Assembly (NCBI RefSeq): GCF_009602425.1
Contig: NW_022258459.1
Span: 212,454 to 276,453, forward strand
DNA from: Actinia tenebrosa
Taxonomy: Eukaryota; Cnidaria; Anthozoa; Actiniaria; Actiniidae
Length of the DNA stretch: 64,000 nucleotides
Direction of reading: 5' to 3'
Below the pieces are notes generated by a model. That model searched no databases. It saw only the letters and a program-made list of their open reading frames with translations, and had not been told where the DNA came from. Shown piece after piece: positions 40,434 through 58,700 of the stretch. Made by a program: the position numbers and the translations under genes. Every line of letters begins with the position of its first letter. Within the stretch, counting starts at the first letter, position 1.

Positions 40434-41109
40434 TGTATTCCAAGCTAGCAATTATTTCCGTCTTCTATAAATCAAAAGTTATAGTCTTCTGATCCTTTAC
40501 CAAAGAAGTACTCCCTTCAACAGGCAAGGCTACAAACACTCATCTTTGTTGGCATAAACTCCATTAAATCCTCTCAATAATCACTTAAAATGTTCAATCG
40601 TGTGTCTTTTCATGAATGACTAACTAACTAGTGGCTCGTTTAGATTGTTAAGTTAATAATATCGATACAGAATAAGCCGTATTCACCTTACAGACACATG
40701 ACCACCATTTTGTTTTCTTGCACGAGGTACAGTGGAGTGGGGATTGAGACGAGTCAGCAACTGGACCATATCTTGAAGGCCTTGTCTATCATGGTTATTA
40801 ATGTCCCTATAGTCAAAAAAGCAACTATTTGGGCAGTCATGATTCAAAAATTTGAAGAATATTAAACAAAACACATCATTCTATATTTACATCTGATTTA
40901 CTTTAAAGTTTTGACCAAAAATTGAAATGGTTTTTGGAATAATAAAAGGCCTTTGAAGTACCTATTCCCAGTCCTCTCTCGGTAACTTTTCCCAAGTATC
41001 ATTGCGGGCTTAGAACCACACTTTGTGCCGCCAAAAAAGCTGTACATAACTTTTTGCCGGGGAATTCGGTTTATACAAAGAAAACCTTCTCATATCTTAC
41101 TCGAAAATC
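40434..41109. promoter_or_regulatory. Divergent promoter region between RBM26/27 and ISWI
   Basis: The two start codons point away from each other across 676 bases. On the minus strand an acceptor-like TTTATAG at about 40465 precedes the RBM26/27 ATG, so a 5' non-coding exon is likely upstream. A stretch at 40687-40806 has both splice signals (see findings). The 41000-41109 part is the likely ISWI 5' leader. No TATA box is evident. Confidence 0.55.
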
Positions 41110-48318
<7,209 letters not shown>

Positions 48319-50139
48319 ATCATCAAACGATGAGAAGTCTATCAGCTTAACATCAATTACCTAAGAAACTAACTTTTTAGTTGTTGTAACATATGCCATC
48401 ATGTTATTCAAGATCTCTTTACATTGAATGCTTTGTTTTCTTGCACGAATATGGTAACTGCATTCAAACAAATCTAGCATCATATTTGTTCCATACTTAG
48501 ATGGGGATGTGTGTAATAGGATTTGAAGGTAATACAGTATGTATTTCCTTAAGACTTCCCCAAAGAAATTTCCCCATTCTCCTTCTGTCGGCAGGTATGA
48601 AAAGTTGGAACTATACCTGGACTTAATAATGTACATGCAAGCATTCTGAACAACTTGGAATATTGTGACTAACAATTACATTTTTATTTGTTAATAGTGA
48701 CTATTAAATTCGCTTTTTCTTATTGCTACTAGTCAGTACGCTTTGTTGTAATATTATTTTGATGTAAAGAAAGATCATTCATGTTTTGTAATATATCTGA
48801 TTATCTGAAAAATAAATTGTTTTCCTATCTTTTCTTGTTTGGTTTGGAGGATTTTATAAATTCCTTTTCTAGACAAGCTACATTACTTATTCCCTGCTGG
48901 CAAGTCTGACCCTTGTTTGCAATTCTTATCCATTTTCTCTGCCAAGAGAATGGAGACTCTGCTAGCAAGCAACATTGCTTATGCCATGGGTAAGCCCTGT
49001 TTACACTAGTGAGTTTTGCGGCGATTTTTGCTGCAACTTTTTCAGTGATCCTGTCCATAATAAATAATGGTAATTTCTTGTAAAGTTTACCAAGATTTTA
49101 CTAGACTAATGTCTCTTTTGAAGGATGAGACAAAAGATTTTATATTTCCGAAAATTGCCACAAAAATCGCAGTAAAAATCACAAGTGTAAACGGGGGTTT
49201 TAAGCCAAAACAAAATATGGGAGTGGATTGAAGTTTAATATCTTGAAAAAAATTTCATGTGTTCCAATGAAGGTCCATGAGATTTCAAATGGTTTGAGTT
49301 ATTGAAGTTGTAAAATCTTTACTTTATGTTGGTATTTGTGAATATTCTGAAATGAGTACTGAGTAAATAAGTCTAATCAAGAAAAACAGCATTTGATGAA
49401 TTTTAAGATGGGTCTATTTAACATCCTTATTGCAAGTGATCTTATATACCCCTAGATAATAAGCCAAGAAATAATTGAAAAAGAGCTGTCATTGCTCAAT
49501 TAATCATAGAACTTTATTTCCAACAAAATTTCAAATGTATAGTATGTCCTAAAAAAGGTTAACCATCGAGGCTTCTTCCAAACTGATAAAAGAGCTTCAA
49601 ATCTGAGGTAGGTCAACATTGCAAAGCTATTACAAGGAAATAGAATACTGTAGAATTAGCATGGATCATGTTCATCACGAAATGGTTTACCAGCTAGTAC
49701 TGTTCTGATAAAGGCATTGACATCGATCAGCTGAATTATAACTTTTACTTTATCAGATAGTTCCCCCAGACTATCTGATGTCAATTGAATAAAGACCCTG
49801 GCAATAATATTCAGGCTCAAAAATATGTTTCACAGTTTATATTATTATTAGTGACTGTCCATTAAACAGCTGTTATGCGCACCATAAAACATGAACAAAA
49901 CAATACTCAAATATATCTTGGTGTTCAATCCATAAATGTTTTAATACTCATTTCATAAATGTCACTGTCAGCTGATAGTTATCTTGTCCCTTAGTATCAA
50001 TCTTTTCCATCCTTTCAAATATACCTTGAAGTTTATAATATTATGGCTTTAAAAGTTAATGAATTTTCAAGGTCAATCTGTTCATTTTTCTCATTAACAA
50101 GTCCATATATAATAGCGTTATTGACATTGAGCAACAACG
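48319..50139. other. Convergent 3' regions of ISWI and the DCN1-like gene
   Basis: A polyadenylation signal AATAAA for ISWI lies at 48811. A foldback element follows (48988-49206). The rest, to the DCN1-like stop at 50140, is AT-rich without a recognised gene; part must be the 3' untranslated region of the minus-strand gene. Confidence 0.55.
48988..49206. mobile_element. Foldback (MITE-like) element, GTTTACAC ends
   Basis: The left end GGGTAAGCCCTGTTTACAC and the right end GTGTAAACGGGGGTTTTAAG are inverted, with TGCGGCGATTTTTGC facing GCCACAAAAATCGCAG inside. The core is AT-rich and non-coding. Confidence 0.8.
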
Positions 50140-53100
50140 TCATGTAGATGCTTCTGTATTCTGATATTTTGTTCTGTACCACTCCACAAACTCATCCATA
50201 AGAACAGGCCCTGCAATATTGCAAGTTAAAAAGGTGCAGATTAATAACAAACTTCTAAATTTATTGGCTGCCCTGAAACAACCTCCAAGGGTGTAGCCAG
50301 GGGGGAACGAGGATTTTATATGGTAATTTCATTGTTTTTAAACGTAAAATGTAATGCTGCTTTTTATATAGATTTTAGATATAGATTTTATTTTTGGTTT
50401 AGCGTTTCAGGTGGGGCGCAAACAAAATGGCGGATTTTTTATTTCCCCCCCTCCCCCCCTCCTGGGAAATCCTGGCTAAGCCCCTGACATTGGTTTAAAA
50501 GTTGTTTATTTCAATTTTATTCTGTAATAATCATTGTTACTTACATGCTCCATCTTCGTCATAGTTTGACAGATCTGTTGAAATTGATCGACTGAATTCC
50601 AAAACATTGCACCACTGGTCTCTATTAATCACCTTGTATTTTGATTGCTGTAAAAAATGACAATAATTTAGCCAGTTAGCATTTTATAAATATTAAGACA
50701 TAAGTTGCAAACATCACCAAGAGAATGAAATATCAAAAAATATGGTTGTCGCATTTTCAACAAAAGAAACAAATAAAAACTAATATTGATGCATTCACTT
50801 CAGATCCTTGGCTCAACATACATATCACATTACTACTTTATTTACCTGCATAAATTCTAGGAAATGATCAATAAGACTCCATTTGCCGTTTAGAAGTACT
50901 TTTAACATAGCCATGGCAGTATCAATATCCAAGGTACGCTGCTCATGATTCTATGCACACAAACAATAGTAAAACATCAAAACAACTGGCAAGCTAAAAC
51001 ATCAAATTATAATCAACATTGCATTGAACAAGACATAATATTGAACCAAGACATTGCATTGAACAAGACATCGCATTGAACAATAATTCTCACTCAAATG
51101 CAGAGATCTACGGCAGTTTAACATAACTTACTCTGCAAAAGTCAAATGCATATCTGTATATTTTCTTAAAAGTTGGATTATCCCTTAATATTGTAGTTAA
51201 ACTGCTCAGACGAGCTTGAAGCTTGGCTGTTGAATCACACCTTCATCAAAAGATATTAAGAACAGGTCATTCAGAATGTTTCAAACGCTTTCATTTTTAA
51301 TTAAACAGATATTTCAAAATATTCTTACTCCATATTTCCCATTCCTTTGCTCCATTCATTGAATTTGAAGTAGCCTAATGTTTCAGCTTGTAATTTCCAT
51401 GCCACCACCAGCATGACGACCTGAAATATATTGGTCATAGAATGTAATCAGTCTTTATACTAAAGGTACAAGGCCACTAGTTAAGTTCTAAGGATCTAGA
51501 AAGGGCTGGACTATCCATATTATAAGAACAGGTGTTCACAAATGCCCTGAGGGTTGAGACGTTGGGTTGAATCATTAAATCAAACAAAATAGATCAGTTT
51601 CTGGAATATACTGGAAGTAAAGAAAAACACATCTTACATTTTCTGGATCGACAGCCAGATCACGACACAGTTTCTCAATACCATCTGGACCTATTGTGTC
51701 TGGATCATCTTGAGCTACAAAATAAAATCCAAGGTTCATTCACACATCCTGTTTATTCCTAAGGGACAGGAGACCTCATTTATATGCCACCAGTATAATA
51801 GATGATGCTCTATAATTTATATAGCAACCTTTCTTTATGTATATAATCAAAGGNGCTTATATCATGATAGGTGGCTAGTGTGGGGNGTGTAGGCACTGAG
51901 GGTGGTCACTGCCAGGGTTTCTTTACATCCTCAGTGTGGTTCTTTTACGTCCCTCTGATGTTGGTTAGCAATAATAAGTGGAGAGACAAGACTACCATTT
52001 AAAGTGGTCAGCCAAACCACTTGAAAGTCTAACCATTTTGAACACGTAATTATGAAGGCAGAACTTTCTCCTCAGTCATCTTAAGACCCTGACTGTTTGT
52101 CTGGCCAGGACTTGAACCACAACCTCCCACTTTGAAAACCGACATGGTTACGAATTACGAACTGAGCTCACCAGAAAGAAGTGTAATAGACTTTTGTCTA
52201 CACTTGACAACTAAATTTAAATTCTTAAACCCTCTAGCCTAAGTAATCTATACTTTAATTACCTGCATATTGAAGAAACCATGACCTGCACTTTCTCAGT
52301 GAAAATGGTTTAGATAAATCATCATCCTCCGTACATGCATGTAGGGTTCTAAGAGTAACAATTAGACATTATTTTACTGACCTCACTTCTCAAGAAAACA
52401 TTAAAGATTTGTCAATCTGTGTTGCACAATTTAAATGTCTGGTTGGGAAGCATTGGTGGTGTATCAACACTACACCCCCTCTGGGGTCTAGAGTTTGATT
52501 CCTGACTTCTGCAATGCCTGATACCATATGAGGTACTTGTTGGGTCTCTTTTATCAGGGATTTTCAATCTGTGGTTCACTCTATAGGCTGGGTGAGTGTC
52601 AATAAAATTGATGGTTGTCAACTCACATATTGTAGCTACTCACTATAACAGGTAATGATTTGCAGGATTTGTCAACTAACTAATCTAAATGGGTTTACCA
52701 CAAAAATGTAGAAGTTGGAAGTTGATTTTTATGGAGGGAGGAAAAACCGGAGAATCTGGAGAAAAAGCCTAAAAGCACAAGAGAGAACCAACAAACAGCT
52801 CTACTCAAGTAGGTCATTGAGAACTGTTGGACTCAAATCTGGGTTGCTTGTTGAGAGGTCAAGTCCTGGAATCAAAAAGCTTACCTCACTTTACTATCTT
52901 CTTTGGATTTTTTACTCTTTGTTTCATCTCGTGATGTCTTTCTTTTTCTTTTTGCTGGCATATCACCTGTTTTTCTTGGATCCGTATTTATATGCTTCTC
53001 ATTAACTTCTGAAGGCAATAAAGCATTCATGAGGCTAATTATCATATCTAAATTCAATGAACTCATTCAAACCCGTGTTTTAGCAAAAGCTCAGTAAGTG

Positions 53101-54961
53101 AGCAGTGCAGTAGTAATTATTTAATTTTTTTTGATATTATCACAATAATAATCTGCTTATACACTCGATGATACATACACTTAACATATATAACACCGAT
53201 ATCATTATTTCCTTTCAACTGCGCATGAAAAAACAACAGCAATGGATCAGGAAAAAATATGTTTGAAACAAAAGGATAACATATTTATAACATCAATCAT
53301 GGATTAAAACATTGAAAATGAAGTCTATCTTCCTAGCTGTTGATAGGCTCCAACATTTATTCTGCATTTGAAAAAAGACGTTTTCGTTTCTGTAGCGTTT
53401 ATCTCTTGACTTTGTTATAATGAACAATGACAGGGGAGCAACTAGATTAAATTGCTCCCATTAACATGCACTCTCAGGTCGACAATGCACGATGACTTCT
53501 GTTATAGGGCGTCTTACGATTGAATATCAATTCTCAAACCTATCTAGTATCCAGTCATTTAAAATCTGGTCAATAAGAGCAAAAACAGCAACATTTGCGG
53601 TAATATTTTGATGATAACGTAAACTATACAAGCAAGAACGACCAAGGCACGTTACAAAACACGCGATGTAAAAACACATGAATCTTTGACTTTTAACACA
53701 ATAAAACTACCCATTACACTAGCCTTACAAATAAGCAGGATCTTGGATACTAGGATTACCTGTAATGTTTAAATTCGTGTATGTTTACGAATGTTTTTCA
53801 GTGTTTTTTGTCCATTCATTCATGAACGTTTGAATGTCTTTGCTGATGGATGCCGGGACTTGGTAACCACTCGACACTTGCTTCGCTTGTTGGACAAAAA
53901 TTTGCGCACGTGGGTTTGCCTCGATGTCAGGCTAATCTTTTTTTTTTACTTTTTTCCTCCTTTTCGTTCATTCTTTCTTTCTTTATTCTTTTTTCAGTCA
54001 TTCCTTCCTTTTCAGTTTTCTGTTATCTATTCATTTCGGTATATTCTTTTCGTTTATCTACTTTTCTATTATCTCTATTTTGCCTCCAAATTTTCTACAG
54101 CGAACAATTTACTTTACTTCTATCTAGCCTTTCTTTCTAGTTTCTTATTCGTTCATTTTTGACAGTGTCAGACGTCCCACTTTTATGTTTCATTCGCTCT
54201 ATCTTTCATAGTTTCATTATTATTTTTTTCAGATTTTTCTTAGAGTTTCCATTTGTCATTTTTCTCTTTCCACAACTTAGAATTGATCAAAAAACAAGCT
54301 CAAAGTTTGGACAATAAATAAATTAGCAAGCCGGAAGAATTTTGAGTTTTAAACCGATTTTAATCATATGTCGAAGCGGGGCGTCGGTCTTGAACATCCT
54401 ACGCAAAGAAACTTTTTCGTGCAGTCTTTCTCGCGCGTCCGTTTTGCTGCTTGTTAGAAAGGCATTCAAAATGAAACGTTCTCAACTAAAATCACTAACT
54501 GAATAAATGATTTTCTTACCTGAGCTGTTCGTGGTTGTCTTTTTTACACGACTTGTATTACCGCATTCGTTAGAGGTGGCTGGATTTTCATTGAGGATGA
54601 TATCAGTCTGTTTGCTAGTTGATGGTGTGCTGGAACTGCTGGGTCTAAGATTGTCAAAACTGAGCCTCCGTTCATCGTCTGACCCATTTTTAGCGATGAT
54701 AGATTTTTCATCTGTAGATAACTGAGTTGTTTCAACAGAATTAGATGCAAGTTGTTGGTCATTTAGCATTTGTGAGGAAGACGACTCAGTTTGCGCAGTT
54801 TCTTTACTTGAAGGGTCCATCGATAATTGGAAAACGTGGCTCTTTATGATCCTAAAAACTCCTCTGCGATAAACAAAGAGAAAAACCAGGCCGAACATGA
54901 TGAGCCTTCGAGGAGTGAAAGTACTGGCTATCTTTGTTAACCACGTCCATATGACTTGCAT
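50140..54961 (-). CDS. DCN1-like (DCUN1D4/5-type) cullin neddylation cofactor with N-terminal membrane anchor
   Basis: Nine exons join in phase on the minus strand: 54520-54961, 52885-53008, 52263-52348, 51638-51714, 51329-51420, 51132-51240, 50846-50950, 50545-50647 and 50140-50210, giving 402 residues. The C-terminal half (about 200-395) is a DCUN1/PONY domain: [49 protein letters not shown] and the [17 protein letters not shown] patch that contacts cullin. It has no UBA domain, as in DCUN1D3-5. A basic [13 protein letters not shown] block (near 160) matches the N-terminus of DCUN1D4/5. Upstream of it, exon 1 adds about 147 residues with a basic-flanked hydrophobic segment (about 17-31) and a Ser-rich linker. 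DCN1 proteins speed NEDD8 transfer from UBC12/UBE2F to cullins. The extension suggests a membrane-bound pool. Human homologs have 237-304 residues. If exon 1 belongs elsewhere, the start would be the ATG at 52961. Confidence 0.85.
50286..50486. mobile_element. Non-autonomous hAT-like element
   Basis: The ends CAAGGGTGTAGCCAGG and TCCTGGCTAAGCCCCTG are inverted copies of the hAT-type terminal motif; the inside has an AT-rich repeat and C runs. It lies in the last intron of the DCN1-like gene. No clear 8-bp duplication is seen. Confidence 0.75.
51880..52172 (-). mobile_element. tRNA-headed SINE, family 2
   Basis: Read on the minus strand, the head starts near 52172 with an A-box-like TGAGCTCAGTTCG and a perfect B box GGTTCAAGTCC. 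The body ends with GAGGGACGTAAAAGAACC and GATGTAAAGAAACCCTGG. The same tail is at 62540-62630 on the plus strand. It lies in DCN1-like intron 3. Confidence 0.75.
52441..52620 (+). mobile_element. SINE-like copy with tRNA-like head
   Basis: GGTGGTGTATCAACACTACA followed by GAGTTTGATTCCTG has the A-box/B-box layout of the family 1 head. A GTTGGGTCTCTTTTATCAGG body follows, with similarity to 58460-58640 (TTTTATCAG). It lies in DCN1-like intron 2. Confidence 0.5.
52731..52866 (-). mobile_element. SINE family 1 fragment
   Basis: On the minus strand it reads GAGTAGAGCTGTTTGTTGGT, then TCTCCGGTTTTTCCTCCCTC. This matches 60162-60240 and the copy in the kinase gene. It lies directly next to a splice donor of the DCN1-like gene (52884). 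Confidence 0.7.
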
Positions 54962-55727
54962 CACTGATAGAATAAACGAACCTAAAAACCCTGGTCACGT
55001 GATTCCATAACACTGACGACGTCATAACCGATGGTGCTTACGTTATACTGTAATTAACAAATAAATTAAAGGTACTATTACGTCACAGAAAGTCAAGCTT
55101 AATTGCCATAATTTTTTAATTAATTTAAAGGTAGAACATAGAAAATTAGTTCATCATGTAGCTCTAACCAGATTTTTACTCGTAGATAAGTTACGTTCAT
55201 TAGGGAGTTTACTCATTCTAGGACTATATCTTGAGCACCTGATCTTAAGTTAATTGAAGAAGGTTGTTTTTTTACATACGTAAGAATTACGCACACTAGT
55301 TTGATCACAGTCGTCAGTGTTCAAGGAAGGACATTCCAACATGTGTAATGATTGGCTCAAACTATAAGAAAAACCTGCTTGTTAAAAAAAGCTTGACAGC
55401 TGTGTGCACGTGCTTTACTGAGAGGATCGACGATTGATATACATATTGGTAATATCAAGAAACGACTTTCGTTTTGGGACGTGACCAATTACAGTGAATC
55501 GTGTAATAAAGATAATTAAGTATTCGATTTGCAAATTATGAATACGACCTTTAGAGATAATTCTTAATAATTCTAATTTGTATTAAAACTAATTTCGAAA
55601 CTATCTACTTCTATTTTTTCTATTTTTATTTCCATTCGTTTTTTCTTTCCTTTTCTCTTCCTTTCCATTTTCTTTTTTCGCCCTTTCGGGTTTTCTTCTC
55701 AGTAAAGTGCGCAAAGCATATTGGGTA
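54962..55727. promoter_or_regulatory. Divergent promoter region between DCN1-like and PDS5
   Basis: The start codons face away from each other over 766 bases. The strip near the DCN1-like gene contains TGACGACGTCATAAC at about 55013, a CRE-like palindrome. A pyrimidine-rich tract (CTTTTCTCTTCC-type) at 55615-55700 may be the PDS5 leader or a splice acceptor tract. No TATA box is clear. Confidence 0.5.
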
Positions 55728-58700
55728 ATGTTTTGGATCATATTATGGTCTGTTCCCGCCAAAGTCTCCAACAAGTTTGATCTTATAGCATCTGTTGTAA
55801 TCGAAAAAATGCAGCGTGAAGGTTCAAAAAAAGAGGAACTCTTACGGCAGCTAAAGGTAACCACAGTTCAAGGACACTTAGAATAGATGAATTCTTAACT
55901 TTATCATCAGTCATCATCATGATTATTTTAAATATTTAAACGAATATCATCAGTGACAGCAGCTGTGGCGAAGGTTCCCTCGAGTTCGGGACATTCGATG
56001 GTTCTTTGCAAACTCGTTTAGAGTAGATCAGTATGTTTTTAGCTACAGATTGATGTTGTGGAAATTATTAATGTATATTTTGAATGATCGTGATTCGCTT
56101 TTACATTCTTTTGTAGTATACTATATGATATGTTATAGTTGATCACATTCAGCTTGCTTCCAGGGACCCAGGCCTTCATAAACAATGCGTTGTCTGCCCA
56201 CAATATTTTCTAGATTTTTTGAAATTTCATAAAAGAGAGAGCTAATTTTTAGGGAGATCATCTAAATGTCTTCGTTTCTAATTCAAAAGTTTAACACATC
56301 TGTTATGCAAATTTTATTTCCAATTCTGTATTATTCCATGTATAAACAATGATGTCTGATGCGCTAAAGTAGTTATAGTCTTGAGAGACAAGGTAAATAT
56401 TCCCCATATTCACTGAGTCTGAGTTGAATACTTGTTTTAGTCTAATTTTAGACTTGAATATCTGAGAAAAGATGAAATTCTGGATTAAGAACATTTTAGT
56501 ATTACTTCTGGTCAGGCAAACTTTGTGAAACCCCATAATCACTGCTTGAGCAGTGAATACCATCTTCTCATAACTACTGGTTGCTTGAGACCAATCATAG
56601 CATGCAAAACTCTATATCAAGTCTAAATTATGGTAAAGGATATTATTTCTTGGCTAAGAGTTTATCTTTGTCCTTTCTCAAGGCTTTAGCCGAGGAGCTT
56701 ACTAATGCAGAGCAGACAAGTGCTGCTGCCAAACAGTATAATGAAAAGGCTGCATTTCTTGCCAGCCCTCTTGTGCTAAAACACAAAGACAAGGGTGTTC
56801 GTCTGTATGCTGCTTGCTGTCTGGTTGATATCCTAAGAGTTTATGCCCCAGATGCACCGTTTGATAAAGACCAGATGTGGGTGAGTACCTTATCTCTATG
56901 GAAGGCCATGAATTAATTGATTTTATGTTTCAGAGTATTATAACCTTTTTTTAATAATTATGTAATGAAATATTACTGGTCCAAATGACTGGTAAGACAA
57001 AGATTTGACTAGACAAGTTCCAATTCTGGCCGCTTAATTTATGCCTTGCACGATACTAAATCAATGATATTTTATGATCTATTTTTTCAGGATGTGTTTT
57101 CGCTGATTATCAGCCAGCTAAGAGCACTAGAACATGGTCCAAAAGGAACAAACTACAAAAAGCATTTCTATATCCTAGAGGTTTGTATTCATTTACATCT
57201 TGTTCTCTTTTGCTTGTGTACATATTTATTCGTATTAGCTACCTTATATATCTCTTTTTAAGGATTGCTCTTCAAACAACTTTGTTTCTTTTTCTTTAAC
57301 AGAGTCTTGCACTAGTGAGGACCTTCAATATCTGTACAGAATATGATTTTCAAGATTTAATCTTAGAACTCTTCAAACTTCTTTTCAGCGTAGTAAAGTA
57401 TGTACCTTATTATTAGTTGATATACATTCAACATACATGTTACGATTTCCATATTATGCAGGAATCCATCTTGAACGCACCTTCGAACCCACCTATACAC
57501 GAGCCCCTGGTTTGGGAGAATTGGGCAACCAATTCTCCATGTTATCAAAGTAAAACCTTATTGTTACCTTCTTACTCTTCAAATAATATATTATATTATT
57601 ATCATATGATTTTGAAATCTGTGTATCAATTTGCTGACAGTGATAGCCACACGGTCAAGGAACAAACGTTTATGGTAGAGATAATGGGTCATATATTTGA
57701 AGATAGTGAATCTATATCTCAAGAACTACTGGATACAGTTCTTATTAACATCATTGAGCCACAAAAAGTAAGGATCTTAAATATTCTATTAGGTTGTTTG
57801 GGCTTCCTGTGTTAAATATAAGGCTAACTCTGTATTGTGTAGTTCCAGAAATTATCCATTACCCCCTCCCCCCCTCCTCCACAGAGACCCCCTCCTTCAC
57901 AGAGACCCCCTCCTCCACAGAGACCCCCTCCTCCTCCTTGCCCCCAGAAATTCCAATTTTCTGCCATACAAACTCTGTAATTTGGGAATGGGGGGGGGGG
58001 GGTATGGATAATTTCTGGAACTAAATTTTTATATATTAGTCACTCTTTCATCAAAATCATCAGTATACATTGATAGAGAAAGAGAATTACTACATACATT
58101 GAATATCACAAGAAAACACTTACTTGATTTTTTTCCATTTATTACCAGAGTGAAAATCCTGCAGCTTATAAAGTTGCTAGTAATGTTATCAAAAAATCAT
58201 CTACAAACATTGAACCATTCATACAAATGGTAAGATCAATCCATATTATCATTCACTGTTGTAATGATACTCTTATTGATATTTTGTCTGTGTCTCTTAG
58301 TTCTTTAACAGTGTGCTCACTTTGGGCAAGACTTCAGAAAGTGACTTGGCAGAGAAAGTATATGAACTCATCCTGGAACTCAACAGAATATCTTGTCCAG
58401 TTCTCTTGTCTGTTCTACCACAGTTAGAATTTAAACTCAAGGTTTGTATTTCAGTTCATGGAAATCAAGGGTGGTATTGTGGTAGTGCATTTGACTATCA
58501 CTTCTAGGGTCTCAGATTTGATTGCCGCCAAGTACCATCTTTGAAGATAAATTGGAATTAATACTATATACTTTGCTAATGCTATCTCTGGCTCACTCTT
58601 TTATCAGCCCAGTATGCAGTTTACATTATCGGGTTTAGAATTGTTTTCTTTTTTGATAGAGTCCGGATGTTGAGGAAAGACTAGCAGTGACCAAGCTTCT

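Noticed and set aside
40375-40465. A second open frame in the first RBM26/27 exon reads NANTKRGSFEVLVDSTTG, resembling a selenoprotein H stretch.
   Set aside because: The frame starting at 40433 matches the RBM26 N-terminus residue for residue and continues in phase through 18 exons. The other frame does not continue into a known selenoprotein fold, so the likeness is judged chance.
53791-54162. Phe/Leu-rich open frames in the first DCN1-like intron.
   Set aside because: They come from a pyrimidine-rich tract (TTTCTTTC) and look like membrane protein only because Phe, Leu and Ser codons dominate.
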